NCBI GenBank assembly: GCA_016806715.1
Contig: CP060531.1
Coordinates: 124,001 to 188,000, forward strand
Origin: Thermoplasmatales archaeon
GTDB taxonomy: Archaea > Thermoplasmatota > Thermoplasmata > Thermoplasmatales > Thermoplasmataceae
Direction: 5' to 3'
Length of the DNA: 64,000 nucleotides
Under the pieces are notes generated by a model. The model searched no databases, was not told the DNA's origin, and saw only the letters and a program-made list of their open reading frames with translations. Numbering within the stretch: the stretch's first letter is position 1; the number at the start of each line of letters is the position of its first letter. The position numbers were made by a program, and so were the translations under genes. Below are positions 7,063 to 16,699 of the stretch, in pieces.

Positions 7063-7287
7063 ATCTCCTCACAGTTCCTAAAATTCCGGAAATATTCAAA
7101 GAAGACAAAGATACTATGGTATGTGGGTATATCATATGCTACAGTTATCCTTTTTTTTGCTATTTATAATACTGTCTATGGACCATTTTCGAATACGCAT
7201 TTGACTGATATGATAATTTTGGTCGTGATACTCGTTACATACGGGGTAATTTTCAATCTCCTTTTATACTGGAAGATTTTAAAATAG
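7063..7287 (+). CDS. Small two-helix membrane protein, possible immunity protein
   Basis: A frame open from 7063 to TAG 7285-7287 encodes two clear membrane helices (YATVILFFAIYNTVYG and MIILVVILVTYGVIFNLLLY) with basic ends (KFRKYSKKTK before helix 1, YWKILK at the end). A strong Shine-Dalgarno, GAGGTGAT, sits at 7051-7058, but the first codon in frame after it is ATC at 7063. The nearest ordinary start is GTG 7123 (54 residues). Either a rare start codon is used or the 5' end is altered. Position directly behind the bacteriocin-like gene suggests an immunity or anchoring partner. Confidence 0.4.
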   Translation: MSSQFLKFRKYSKKTKILWYVGISYATVILFFAIYNTVYGPFSNTHLTDMIILVVILVTYGVIFNLLLYWKILK

Positions 7288-7321
7288 TTCAGGATTTGTC
7301 CTGCATAATTAGGGATGAAAC

Positions 7322-7645
7322 TCGGGACTTCATGGGATCGCACTCCTAGGTATGTGGGCACTGCCAAAGAGTATGGCGGAAAGATACCTGGAGAAATGGA
7401 TCTCATGGACCATGTGATCAGGCATTAGGGAGATAGTGAGATTCGGAAATACAGTTAAGAGGAATTTCAACGCCATAGTCAGTGCAATAAAGCTTGATCT
7501 AAGCAACTCTGCTGCAGAGGGCATAAACAACAAGATCAAGACAGCCTTGAAGCGTTCATGCGGACTCAAGTCAGATGAATATAATGATACGATGATATTC
7601 CTGGTTGCAGGAAAGCTCGAACTTCCAATACTCCCGAGTAAATAA
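7322..7645 (+). pseudogene. ISL3-type transposase, C-terminal remnant with internal stop
   Basis: The frame reads WALPKSMAERYLEKWISWTM, then TGA at 7415-7417, then SGIREIVRFGNTVKRN and AAEGINNKIKTALKRSCGLK, up to TAA at 7645. The EGINNKIK-x-KR-x2-G signature and preceding kW-x2-W region are those of ISL3-family DDE transposases. Everything before ~7322 is missing, so this is a dead fragment. It lies between two tRNA genes together with the bacteriocin-like locus, which supports past mobility of the segment. Confidence 0.65.
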
Positions 7646-7759
7646 AATGGTTGGATTACTTATATACCTCTTCGATGCTGAAGAGAACCAAAAAATTAGA
7701 TGGAAGGAACGTCTCTTCCGCAGGACGCGCATTTGCACCGCCGCGAGCGATGAACAAAA

Positions 7760-7832
7760 CGCCGTTGATCGGATTTGAACCGATGACCGCTCGGTTAACA
7801 GCCGAGTGCTCTACCTACTGAGCTACAACGGC
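7760..7832 (-). tRNA. tRNA-Asn (GTT)
   Basis: 73-nt cloverleaf on the minus strand: acceptor GCCGTTG/CAACGGC, discriminator G, anticodon arm CTCGG-CTGTTAA-CCGAG giving GTT, T loop TTCAAAT. No intron and no encoded CCA. Its 3' end points towards the transposase remnant. Confidence 0.95.
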
Positions 7833-8131
7833 ACTTGGTTATGGTTAAGAGATTGCTTTCTTTTAATCTTTTCGCAGTGTGCTCATCGGCTAATAAGGTT
7901 GCCAGACCTGAATTGTACGTAGCAATCAATTCAATTCCTGTAATGATCAGTTTCCATGCCTCGATGCCAAACACTAAACTCCTGATACGCGTAAATTAAA
8001 TGCAGGCCTTGGAAAATAGAGGAAATTGATCACACTCACCTTATCCGTTCTTGCCATCACAGGCTGCGTGGCTATTTCATGGGAACAGAATTACTCAACG
8101 GCAGCAGGATAGTAGCGTTAGAGACAAAGCA

Positions 8132-9181
<1,050 letters not shown>

Positions 9182-9685
9182 TTATTGGCTTTCAATAAGT
9201 TCTATTTTGAACCCTTTTATCTGTAGTATACTTGATCTCTTTACTATCCCTCTCAGAAGAGTCTGGGATATGCTGAGTTTTTCGGCTACCTCACCGAGGA
9301 AAACGCCTTCTCCGTTTATCATCATTCCTTTGATTTCATTTTCGTACTTATCCAGGTCAACGTCAGAAAAAGTGGTAGCATATATTATGTCTGCAAGTTC
9401 TCCCATTGATCCGAGCAGGTTTATCTGGACGCTCGTGTAATAAGTGTGGTATGCTTTTTCTGGTCCCTTTTCGCTTGTTATCCACTGGCTCTCGATTAGC
9501 TTAATCTTATCCAGGTAGAGCAGGGCTTTCTTTCCAAGTGCGCCATATTTTTCATCTATCTGGGGCATTGTTACCCAGCTTGACGCGAGATCCAGAAGAA
9601 GCCTTCTCTTAACATCTGTGTCGGCAGCATGGAAAATTGATACCAATTCACCTATGTCATTCACAACTTTTATTCTGCTGACCAT
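9182..9685 (-). CDS. Winged-helix (ArsR-like) archaeal regulator
   Basis: 167 residues with two helix-turn-helix-like parts: residues ~20-65 (DVKRRLLLDLASSWVTMPQI, then KKALLYLDKIKLIESQW, an ArsR-type wHTH) and ~125-160 (LGEVAEKLSISQTLLRGIVK). No metal-binding cysteines, so not a metal sensor. It is the promoter-proximal gene of a two-gene operon and its TAA abuts the first possible codon of aTrm56-HD. ATG 9685 follows an AT-rich block near 9710-9730 that could be its promoter. Confidence 0.6.
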   Translation of the reverse strand: MVSRIKVVNDIGELVSIFHAADTDVKRRLLLDLASSWVTMPQIDEKYGALGKKALLYLDKIKLIESQWITSEKGPEKAYHTYYTSVQINLLGSMGELADIIYATTFSDVDLDKYENEIKGMMINGEGVFLGEVAEKLSISQTLLRGIVKRSSILQIKGFKIELIESQ

Positions 9686-9763
9686 ATGGAATCCCTATGG
9701 CAAGATGAGATATAATTATTTCTTAATATTTTTAAATGGATATAATTTTCAGCAGGATAATGG

Positions 9764-10150
9764 TTATTTTCTTTTTTTGCGGATCTCGTAAAGTAGCATC
9801 TTGTCATAGTCAGCAGTTACCTTGATTTTCTTGTTCTTGAGTATTTTCTGCGCTTTCTCCGTAATATCCCTAATATCTTCCGAAGGCACCCCGCGATAGA
9901 TGATCATCTCTTTCATGTTTTGAGGGAAAATCATCCTGTATTTTGAACCCTCTTTGTTGTACCCGATTGGCTTCCTGTTCTTTTCTATCTCCATCATGTT
10001 AAGTTCAAGTGCAACCTGGTCGTATTGCTCCTCCTCAACATTCTGTTTGGTTTCGCTGCTGATCAGTCCCCACAGTTCCGGGAACGCCTTATCAAGGCTT
10101 TTCCATTGAAATTTATCATCGAAGTACAGGTGGCCGCTCCAGTTTTTCAC
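9764..10150 (-). CDS. Hypothetical protein
   Basis: 128 residues, soluble and rich in Lys/Glu, beginning MKNWSGHLYFDDKFQWKSLD and ending in the basic tail LLYEIRKKRK. No cysteines, signal or membrane segment. Not recognised. It is monocistronic, with AT-rich sequence on both sides. Codon use looks like that of its core neighbours, which supports a real gene. Confidence 0.5.
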   Translation of the reverse strand: MKNWSGHLYFDDKFQWKSLDKAFPELWGLISSETKQNVEEEQYDQVALELNMMEIEKNRKPIGYNKEGSKYRMIFPQNMKEMIIYRGVPSEDIRDITEKAQKILKNKKIKVTADYDKMLLYEIRKKRK

Positions 10151-10232
10151 TTTTCTTTATTGGATTTTCCATATTTAAGTTTACTCACGGAAGCGCGTCA
10201 TTGATTTCAAGAGCCAGATATGAATTCAGGGA

Positions 10233-10243
10233 AAAATATTAAA
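10233..10243 (+). promoter_or_regulatory. TATA box of tRNA-Gln
   Basis: AAAATATTAAA, followed by GGAG, lies 27-37 bases upstream of the first tRNA base at 10270, the expected position for an archaeal TATA/BRE with a start at or just before the mature 5' end. Confidence 0.45.
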
Positions 10244-10269
10244 GGAGATTAGCGTTAGCCGGTATGCAT

Positions 10270-10342
10270 AGCTCCGTGGTGTAGTGGCCAAGCATAACGG
10301 GCTCTGGACCCGTCGACGGCAGTTCGAATCTGCCCGGAGCTA
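10270..10342 (+). tRNA. tRNA-Gln (CTG)
   Basis: 73-nt cloverleaf: acceptor AGCTCCG/CGGAGCT, discriminator A, anticodon arm ACGGG-CTCTGGA-CCCGT giving CTG, T loop TTCGAAT. The A1-U72 first pair is the identity element that archaeal GatDE uses to recognise Glu-tRNA-Gln. No intron and no encoded CCA. Confidence 0.95.
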
Positions 10343-10359
10343 CTTGTAAGAGTGATCTG

Positions 10360-10845
10360 ATGGCTGAAGGTGTAGATGAGGGGGAAGATGTGAATGTGTC
10401 ATTCTGTGACCTTATTGAGAAGGATATCCCTCTGAGCCATGAATTTTTCAGGTATCAGACATGCATTAATCTCGCGCAGGCAAATATAGGAATTGCAATA
10501 TCCACAGGATCAAAACTGCAGGAAACGAGGGAGATACTGGACATGCTCGACACAATCTCCAGCGGCATATATGACAGTGATGTCAGGCTCCCAGATGACC
10601 AAAGGAAAAAGATACGGAGATCGGAAGACACCTGGATTGACATGAAAGAAAAAATGAGCAAGGCCGACCTCAGGTCTGCCTACCTGCTCGGCGCCAGCTC
10701 ATACATGCAGGATGCAGTTGGACATCTCGTTGCCGCACGTGCTGATAAAGATTTTTCCGGGCTGATCTCTGATTATACTATAAAGTACCTGCACAAGCTA
10801 AGTCAGTACACATACAGGGAAGCCATGGGACACGTCTTGATGTGA
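10360..10845 (+). CDS. Conserved-looking all-helical protein of unknown function
   Basis: 161 residues, almost entirely helical by eye: FFRYQTCINLAQANIGIAIS, LQETREILDMLDTISSGIYD, LRSAYLLGASSYMQDAVGHL and a final YLHKLSQYTYREAMGHVLM. No membrane helix, zinc site or catalytic motif. ATG 10360 lies 17 bases after the tRNA-Gln gene, so it may be read through from the tRNA promoter. Its TGA is one base from the convergent SDR gene stop. Not recognised. Confidence 0.5.
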   Translation: MAEGVDEGEDVNVSFCDLIEKDIPLSHEFFRYQTCINLAQANIGIAISTGSKLQETREILDMLDTISSGIYDSDVRLPDDQRKKIRRSEDTWIDMKEKMSKADLRSAYLLGASSYMQDAVGHLVAARADKDFSGLISDYTIKYLHKLSQYTYREAMGHVLM

Positions 10846-10846
10846 C

Positions 10847-11692
10847 TCAGTTTCCACCCTTCGCAGCATTTTCAAGGAAAGGAACATAAGATGCGGGCTC
10901 CTTGACGTACCTTTCCAGGAGCATAGTATTGTCCCTGTAATAGTCCAGCAGGAACATTCCTATTTCCTCTGGCGAAAATACGCCTCTTTCCGAGATCTTC
11001 CTGATGGAACTCTTCCTTGATAATCGACCTGCTGGCTTTGCCGGGTGATGTCCCATTGCCGATCTGGCAGTGTTGATTGCATCAAGGAAACTCAACTTTT
11101 TTCGCCCCGATACGTTTATTGCACCCTTGGTTTCCAGAGAATTCTTGATAACATTGATAAGGTCGGCAATGTGTACCGGGCTCAGGTTCCCTTCCTGCGG
11201 AAATTTGCTGAAGCCCTCCCCGGCAAGCTTAACTATCCTGCTGGTAATGTGATCTCCAGTTCCAAACACAAAGGAAGGTCTTACAATAAGATGATTTTTG
11301 ATCAGCTGCACGTTTCCTTCTGCAACCCTCTTCACCCTGAAGTATTCGGTTTTTCCCTTTTCCAGGTTTATGTGGGAGAAGTAAACCAGCTTCTGTTCCT
11401 TGTCAATCTTTTTTATCCCCTTGACTATATTCTTCATTCCGTTTACCTGAACGTCAAAGTGCGTCTCATCCTTTTCGTCATTGGAGCGGGCAGCAACAAC
11501 CACCATGTCGTATCCTCCCACAGCCTCCATGACCTTTGCTTCATCCAGGATATTTCCCTCAATCCATTTTGCTCCGAAATCGTCAAGTTCCTTTGAGCGA
11601 TGGCGGGAATAGTAAGCGTTTTCTTCTGCTCCGAATAGTTTTATGAAGTTGGTTCCAATAAAGCCGGAGCCGCCAAATACAATTATTTTCAC
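10847..11692 (-). CDS. NAD(P)-binding SDR-family protein (NDUFA9/NmrA-like epimerase fold)
   Basis: 281 residues with a Rossmann start MKIIVFGGSGFIGTNFIKLF (GGSGFIG dinucleotide motif), YDMVVVAARS in strand 4 and YFRVKR, a Y-x3-K pair, near residue 118. RPSFVFGTGDHIT and SPVHIADL follow the layout of atypical SDRs related to complex-I subunit NDUFA9 and quinone-binding epimerases. Substrate cannot be told. Single gene, convergent with the helical protein, divergent from the thiolase-like gene. Confidence 0.7.
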   Translation of the reverse strand: MKIIVFGGSGFIGTNFIKLFGAEENAYYSRHRSKELDDFGAKWIEGNILDEAKVMEAVGGYDMVVVAARSNDEKDETHFDVQVNGMKNIVKGIKKIDKEQKLVYFSHINLEKGKTEYFRVKRVAEGNVQLIKNHLIVRPSFVFGTGDHITSRIVKLAGEGFSKFPQEGNLSPVHIADLINVIKNSLETKGAINVSGRKKLSFLDAINTARSAMGHHPAKPAGRLSRKSSIRKISERGVFSPEEIGMFLLDYYRDNTMLLERYVKEPASYVPFLENAAKGGN

Positions 11693-11784
11693 ATAGCTCT
11701 ATCATTCATGCAAATATTAAGGTTTTCAGGATTGTACCCAGATCAACCAAGATATTTTTAACATCAATGCCTTATGGATAACTG

Positions 11785-13047
11785 ATGAAACACGGTGGCA
11801 GAAATGTATACATGGTTTCCGGTGGAGTGACAAAATTTGCCAAAGCCACGCCGGAGATGGATTTCAGGCTGAGGGTCAAGAAGGCGTTTGACTACGCAAT
11901 GAATGACGTCAATCTGACATTGAACGATATTGATGGATCGGTTGCTTCCTATTTTGCGGATCATTTCCAGCGTCAGCTGATGGCTGGCATTATGGTTCAG
12001 GACTACCTTGGCCTTACCCCGAAACCAAGCAAGAGGGTTGAGGGCGGAGGAGCCACCGGCGGACTGGCATTCCAGACGGGATTCGAGGAAATAGCTTCCG
12101 GTAGAATGGACACATGCGCTGTATACGGATTTGAGACAATGTCACACGTAAACACATGGAAGGGTAATGAGTTTATAGCCCTTGCAAGCGACACTAACTT
12201 TGACTATCCCGTTGGGGGCTTCTACACCGGTTATTATGCAATGATGGCGGTCAGGCACATGCACGAGTTCGGCACAACGGTTGAACAACTGGCAAAGGTC
12301 TCGGTAAAGAACCACAAGAATGCATTGCATAACCCGTATGCCCAGAGTCCCATGAATATAACAGTAAGCGATGTACGGAACTCTCCAATGGTGTCATATC
12401 CGCTTACCAGGCTCGATGTATGCACAATGTCGGATGGAGCTGCAGTTGCACTCCTTGCGTCGGAAGAAAAAGCATTCGAGATTACTGACAGACCCGTACT
12501 GATAAAGAGTATAGGAACCGGCACAGATACCATGAGACTTTCCGACAGGCCTATGGGAAAGGTTCCTCTGCTTCCCAATGAAAAGGAATCTGACTACTCC
12601 AATCTGAAATATCCGGGAGTTCACTCCTTCAGGGCTGGCAGAACAGCGGCAAAAGAGGCGTATGAAGGTGCAGGTATTACCGACCCTATTGAGGAGCTTG
12701 ACTTGGTAGAACTTCATGACGCGTATACTTCGTCTGAAATTCAGACATATGAAGACCTTGGGCTGTGCAAATACGGTGATGGAGGAAAGTTCATTGATGA
12801 AGGGAAATCTGAGATAAAGGGAAAAATTCCGGTAAATCCGTCAGGAGGATTGCTTGCTTCCGGACACCCGGTTGGAGCCAGCGGAATAATGCAGTCAGTG
12901 TTTATGTTCTGGCAGCTTCAGAGGACCGTAAAGAAGCACTTCAAGGATGACTTCCTGCAGGTTAACAACCCTAAGAGAGGTCTTATACACAGCCACGCGG
13001 GTACTGGAACATATGTGACAGCAACTATAATGGAGGCGGTTAAATGA
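11785..13047 (+). CDS. Thiolase-fold acyltransferase (archaeal acetoacetyl-CoA thiolase family), usual Cys absent
   Basis: 420 residues of the SCP-x/archaeal thiolase type, which normally condenses two acetyl-CoA at the head of the mevalonate pathway. Seen: HDAYTSSEIQTYEDLG, NPSGGLLASGHPVGASG with the catalytic GHP histidine, and C-terminal HSHAGTGTY. The segment that normally carries the nucleophile, V-E-x-x-C-A-S-G, reads VEGGGATGG, so the cysteine is replaced. Either another residue serves or the protein has a different reaction. It overlaps the DUF35 gene by ATGA; the two proteins normally form a complex. A leaderless start is likely, with TATA-like ATATTTTTAAC ~30 bases upstream. Confidence 0.75.
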   Translation: MKHGGRNVYMVSGGVTKFAKATPEMDFRLRVKKAFDYAMNDVNLTLNDIDGSVASYFADHFQRQLMAGIMVQDYLGLTPKPSKRVEGGGATGGLAFQTGFEEIASGRMDTCAVYGFETMSHVNTWKGNEFIALASDTNFDYPVGGFYTGYYAMMAVRHMHEFGTTVEQLAKVSVKNHKNALHNPYAQSPMNITVSDVRNSPMVSYPLTRLDVCTMSDGAAVALLASEEKAFEITDRPVLIKSIGTGTDTMRLSDRPMGKVPLLPNEKESDYSNLKYPGVHSFRAGRTAAKEAYEGAGITDPIEELDLVELHDAYTSSEIQTYEDLGLCKYGDGGKFIDEGKSEIKGKIPVNPSGGLLASGHPVGASGIMQSVFMFWQLQRTVKKHFKDDFLQVNNPKRGLIHSHAGTGTYVTATIMEAVK

Positions 13048-13556
13048 CCATAAACCCTAATGCTAAGATGGAAGAGACGCAGAACGGTACTGAAGTATAC
13101 AGCATCGATCCACTTGTGGTAAAATCCCACTACGAAATAGACTATATACATAGTTACGCACAGGATTCGGAATTCTTCAGGGCTCTTGGCAAGAAGAAGA
13201 TCATGGGCAGCAAATGCAAGAAATGCGGTTACACCTATGCAACACCCCGGGGACACTGCATGATGTGCGGAGCGGAAACTGAGTGGTACCAACTTCCAAA
13301 TACCGGAAAAGTGCATACTTTCACAACATGCTATTTTGGAAGCGAGGAATTCCTCAAGGAAACTCCATTCAACCTTATAATGGTAGAGTTTGAGAATGTG
13401 GATTCCCTTTTCATGGCCAGGCTCATCGGAGCGGATCTGGAGGATATTTACGTAGGAATGCCAGTTGTGGCTAAATTCAGGAGAAACCAGAAATTCAGCC
13501 CCACGGACGTATATTTTGTTCCCGTAGCCCAGCCGGAAAAAAAGAAAAAAAGGTAA
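13044..13556 (+). CDS. DUF35 zinc-ribbon/OB-fold scaffold protein
   Basis: 170 residues. An N-terminal helix region is followed by a rubredoxin-like zinc ribbon (CKKCGYTYATPRGHCMMCG, two C-x2-C pairs) and an OB fold (GKVHTFTTCYFG to DVYFVPV). In archaea DUF35 proteins hold thiolase and HMG-CoA synthase together and channel acetoacetyl-CoA. It starts inside the thiolase stop (ATGA). No HMG-CoA synthase gene is next to it here. A lysine-rich tail (PEKKKKR) ends the protein. Confidence 0.85.
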   Translation: MTINPNAKMEETQNGTEVYSIDPLVVKSHYEIDYIHSYAQDSEFFRALGKKKIMGSKCKKCGYTYATPRGHCMMCGAETEWYQLPNTGKVHTFTTCYFGSEEFLKETPFNLIMVEFENVDSLFMARLIGADLEDIYVGMPVVAKFRRNQKFSPTDVYFVPVAQPEKKKKR

Positions 13557-13600
13557 ACTTACCTACCAAATTTTTTTTATTTGCCATACAATAACACTTA

Positions 13601-15178
13601 ATGGAAGAGTTTTCCAACACTGACGATGACGTTTTCCTGGTACGTACAAAGAGAATGATAGACAGGGGTGCGCTTCTGTCAAGATACAGCAGGACTGCTT
13701 CCCTTGACATCAGGGACCTCTATGCCCGGGAATTCGCAAACAATGAAAAAAGGGGTACTGAATTTTACAAAAAAGTTTTCATTGAATACGGAGATGAATC
13801 GGTTTCAGAACTTGTAACAGCCCAGATGGCGATCCAGAACGTTTCAAACATAGTTTCAAAAAAAATTGAGGAAATCAGGGTCGGCCTGTCTTTCCTGGAA
13901 AAGTCGTCCAGATACGTGAGGTATGATAAGAAGGTAAACGGCAGGTTCCTGTTTGCAGACCCCGGGAAGATAGGCTTATCAGGAAAAGCGGCTGATGAGT
14001 ATTCCGGTCTGTGTACAAGCTTGTTTGAGACATATTCAGAATTGTACGAACCAATGCTGCACTCATTGAAGAAAATGTATCCCATAGAGGAGATGGATTT
14101 CATGTCTTCAGACGAGGGGAAATACATTCCATATGGAAACCTCAGTGAACAGGATATGGCAATCGCGAAGAAATCCTATGATTCATCTGTGAGGTCTCGC
14201 GGGCTGGATGACCTGAGGTTTCTGCTGCCCGCCTCCACACTGACTAATATTGGAATTTCCGGTAATGGCAGGTCATACATAGAGCTCATAAAGAAACTCA
14301 AATATTCCGGTGACACAGAAGCGGAGATCCTTGCAGAAAAGATTTACAGGGAACTTCTGAATGAGTTCCCCGGACTCATAGAGAATGCAGTCACACAGAG
14401 GAGCCAGGACATTGCTAATTACGAAACGGAAGTAGTGAAAGCAACAATGCTGGAAATTCAGGGGAAGATGCCAGCTCCCACCGTCAGTCTTGTGTCAGGA
14501 GACGACAGGAATGCAGCCCTGGACAGGGTCATAACTCTCCTTTTTTACCACAATGGCCCATCGATATCCACCATAGGGAACAGGGTCGCATCAATGAGCA
14601 TTGCAGACAAGAAAAACCTGATCTCGAGGGTTGCTCAATTGAGAACAAACAGGAAAATGAAACCTCCACGTGCATTTGAAGCCGTGAACTACCTCTTTGA
14701 GGTCAACACAAACTATGGTGCCTTCCGTGATCTGCAAAGACACCGTTTTCTCTCCATAATACGCAGCCAGCTTTCAACCGCTTACGGCTATGACATTCCA
14801 GAGGTTATCGGGCAGATTGAAGAATATCGCAATAAATTTGTAAACGCCATGGAGAAAGCGAAGAGAGCATACAGCCTGATCAAAGAAAAACATGGATCAA
14901 ATATTGCCCAGTACGTCGTGCCATACGCTTTCAGGTATCCTGTCACAGTGGGAGTCAACCTAAGAGAAGTAACATATTTCATAGAATTGAGATCGACGCC
15001 ACAGGCTCACTATGATCTGAGAAACATTTCCGCAGAGATGTTCAAATGCATAAAGACAGTTCATCCGGAACTTTCAGAGATCATAAGGTTTGCTGATACG
15101 GGCCATTACGAACTGGGTAGAATAATGGCAGAACAGAGGAAAGAGAGAAAATTACTTGGTTCCGGCAATTCCTCGTGA
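13601..15178 (+). CDS. Tandem ThyX-like protein (flavin-dependent thymidylate synthase family)
   Basis: 525 residues, twice the length of a normal ThyX. The first half has YGDESVSELVTAQMAIQNVS and FLEKSSRYVRYD, like the E-S-x-R-Y part of ThyX. The second half has FRDLQRHRFLSIIRSQLSTA, with the RHR of the ThyX signature but Gln where the RHR-x7-S serine belongs, then FRYPVTVGVNLREVTYFIEL and STPQAHYDLR. Long two-repeat ThyX homologues are known. Whether this one makes dTMP is uncertain because the motif is split between halves and altered. Start ATG 13601 is leaderless in type, with an AT-rich block at 13567-13580. Confidence 0.75.
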   Translation: MEEFSNTDDDVFLVRTKRMIDRGALLSRYSRTASLDIRDLYAREFANNEKRGTEFYKKVFIEYGDESVSELVTAQMAIQNVSNIVSKKIEEIRVGLSFLEKSSRYVRYDKKVNGRFLFADPGKIGLSGKAADEYSGLCTSLFETYSELYEPMLHSLKKMYPIEEMDFMSSDEGKYIPYGNLSEQDMAIAKKSYDSSVRSRGLDDLRFLLPASTLTNIGISGNGRSYIELIKKLKYSGDTEAEILAEKIYRELLNEFPGLIENAVTQRSQDIANYETEVVKATMLEIQGKMPAPTVSLVSGDDRNAALDRVITLLFYHNGPSISTIGNRVASMSIADKKNLISRVAQLRTNRKMKPPRAFEAVNYLFEVNTNYGAFRDLQRHRFLSIIRSQLSTAYGYDIPEVIGQIEEYRNKFVNAMEKAKRAYSLIKEKHGSNIAQYVVPYAFRYPVTVGVNLREVTYFIELRSTPQAHYDLRNISAEMFKCIKTVHPELSEIIRFADTGHYELGRIMAEQRKERKLLGSGNSS

Positions 15179-15252
15179 GCCCAGCCCATCAAATTATCTA
15201 GGCTTTGCAGGCGATGCACTCATGGGGAAAGGGTTATAGAACCGATGTGGAA

Positions 15253-16218
15253 TCACTTTGACCCGGAACGGACGATTTCCTCGGTAAAGTAACTTATCAC
15301 GATGTTAGCCCCGGCACGGAATATGGACATAAGTGCCTCTCCTATTGCCGATTCGGAGAGCAGGCCAGTTGAAACAGCATTTTTCAGCATCGAATATTCT
15401 CCACTGACGTTATAGGCTGCCAGTGGAACATCAAACCTGTCTCTCGCCATCCCGATAAGGTCGAGGTAGAAGAGTGCAGGCTTGATCATTACAATATCTG
15501 CACCTTCGTAAATATCGAGCTCTATTTCTTTCATGGCCTGACTTGAATTACGGAAGTCCATCTGGTAGGACCTGCGGTCACCAAAACTTGGCGACGACTG
15601 GGCAGCATCGCGGAACGGGCCATACATGCTGGATGCAAACTTAGAACTGTACGCCATTATGATTGTGTTGTTGAATCCGCTGAGGTCAAGTTCGTCCCTA
15701 ATTTCCCCTACCTGGCCATCCATCATTCCGCTGGGAGCTATGACGTCTGCACCGGACTGCGCATAGCTTCTGGCTATCTTTCTGTAGGCTTCCAGCGTAC
15801 TGTCATTGTCCACTTCCTTCCCTTTCAATATCCCACAATGGCCATGATCTGTGTATTCACACATGCAGAGATCGGCCATCGTAACCATGTCTGTATTTGA
15901 CTTGACATATTCTATGGACCTCTGTACTATCCCATTTTCTTCATAAGCGGAGGATCCAGTTGAGTCTTTGTGCGATGGGATACCAAACAGGAGAACGGAT
16001 CTGACTCCAATGCCATCAAGATCCTTTACATAATCCTTGAAAGCATCAAAAGAAAAGCTGTATATTCCAGGCATGCTCCTGATTTCCTTCTTCCCTTCAA
16101 TGGTTTCATCAATGAATATTGGCATCACCATCTTACCAGGATCAATGCTGGTTTCGCTGAAAATATCCCTTATATTCTGGTTCTTCCTTGTACGCCTCAG
16201 TCTTACGGTGGGAAACAT
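15253..16218 (-). CDS. hemB: Porphobilinogen synthase (delta-aminolevulinate dehydratase)
   Basis: 322 residues from ATG 16218. Condenses two 5-aminolevulinate to porphobilinogen in heme synthesis, which fits the heme-copper oxidase genes in this window. Seen: zinc site CMCEYTDHGHCG, first active lysine in AYSSKFASSMYGPFRDA and Schiff-base lysine in VMIKPALFYLD. The frame is open upstream to 16389, but those 57 residues are unlike the family and the usual N terminus begins at MFPTVRLRRTRKN, so ATG 16218 is chosen. A weak AT-rich box (TTTAATTG) lies ~20-27 bases upstream. Single gene. Confidence 0.88.
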   Translation of the reverse strand: MFPTVRLRRTRKNQNIRDIFSETSIDPGKMVMPIFIDETIEGKKEIRSMPGIYSFSFDAFKDYVKDLDGIGVRSVLLFGIPSHKDSTGSSAYEENGIVQRSIEYVKSNTDMVTMADLCMCEYTDHGHCGILKGKEVDNDSTLEAYRKIARSYAQSGADVIAPSGMMDGQVGEIRDELDLSGFNNTIIMAYSSKFASSMYGPFRDAAQSSPSFGDRRSYQMDFRNSSQAMKEIELDIYEGADIVMIKPALFYLDLIGMARDRFDVPLAAYNVSGEYSMLKNAVSTGLLSESAIGEALMSIFRAGANIVISYFTEEIVRSGSK

Positions 16219-16699
16219 GAAAGAGAAATTTCCTTTTGCAATTAAACTTTCCTGAACAGTCGGGCATTGTCTATAGAAAAATTGTGCGGTGTCAGGGAAA
16301 GTAATTGTGCTTTCCTCAGATGCCTGTACGATTGATAGCTCCAGACTAGAAAAGTGCGATGTTAAATGTTCAGATCTGAACCCGGACACTGACTGTTCTC
16401 TCCAGTGGGAAGGTCCGTTGACTGCAACGCGAGTGACTGAAACAAATCCGGATTGTACGCCATCCAGAACATATCATCACAGAAAATCTCGGAATGTGGT
16501 AATATTAACAAATTCAGAAAATCAATATCCAGACGCATAAACAGCAGTCCTGGCCCGCATGCTTACCTCAGTGCTGAAGTAAAAGTCAGGATAAGGGGCA
16601 TATAGGAGTATTTCATGCTGCCATCAACCGTTATGGTATTATGTCTAGAGACAATCATGGTGAGCAACAAGTACCCTAATGCGTGGATGAGTGGTTGAA
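16219..16699. other. ~480-base stretch without a recognised gene
   Basis: Open frames exist on both strands at 16289-16540 but neither resembles a protein family, and the minus-strand one is the unlikely extension of hemB. AT-rich patches at 16495-16530 and 16620-16640 could hold promoters. No RNA gene or repeat was recognised. Confidence 0.35.

Noticed and set aside
7415-7417. In-frame TGA in the ISL3 fragment as a recoded codon
   Set aside because: The gene also lacks its N-terminal two thirds, so a plain decay mutation is the simpler reading.
16219-16389. 57-residue N-terminal extension of HemB
   Set aside because: Unlike the family, which starts near MFPTVRLRR; ATG 16218 gives the normal length.
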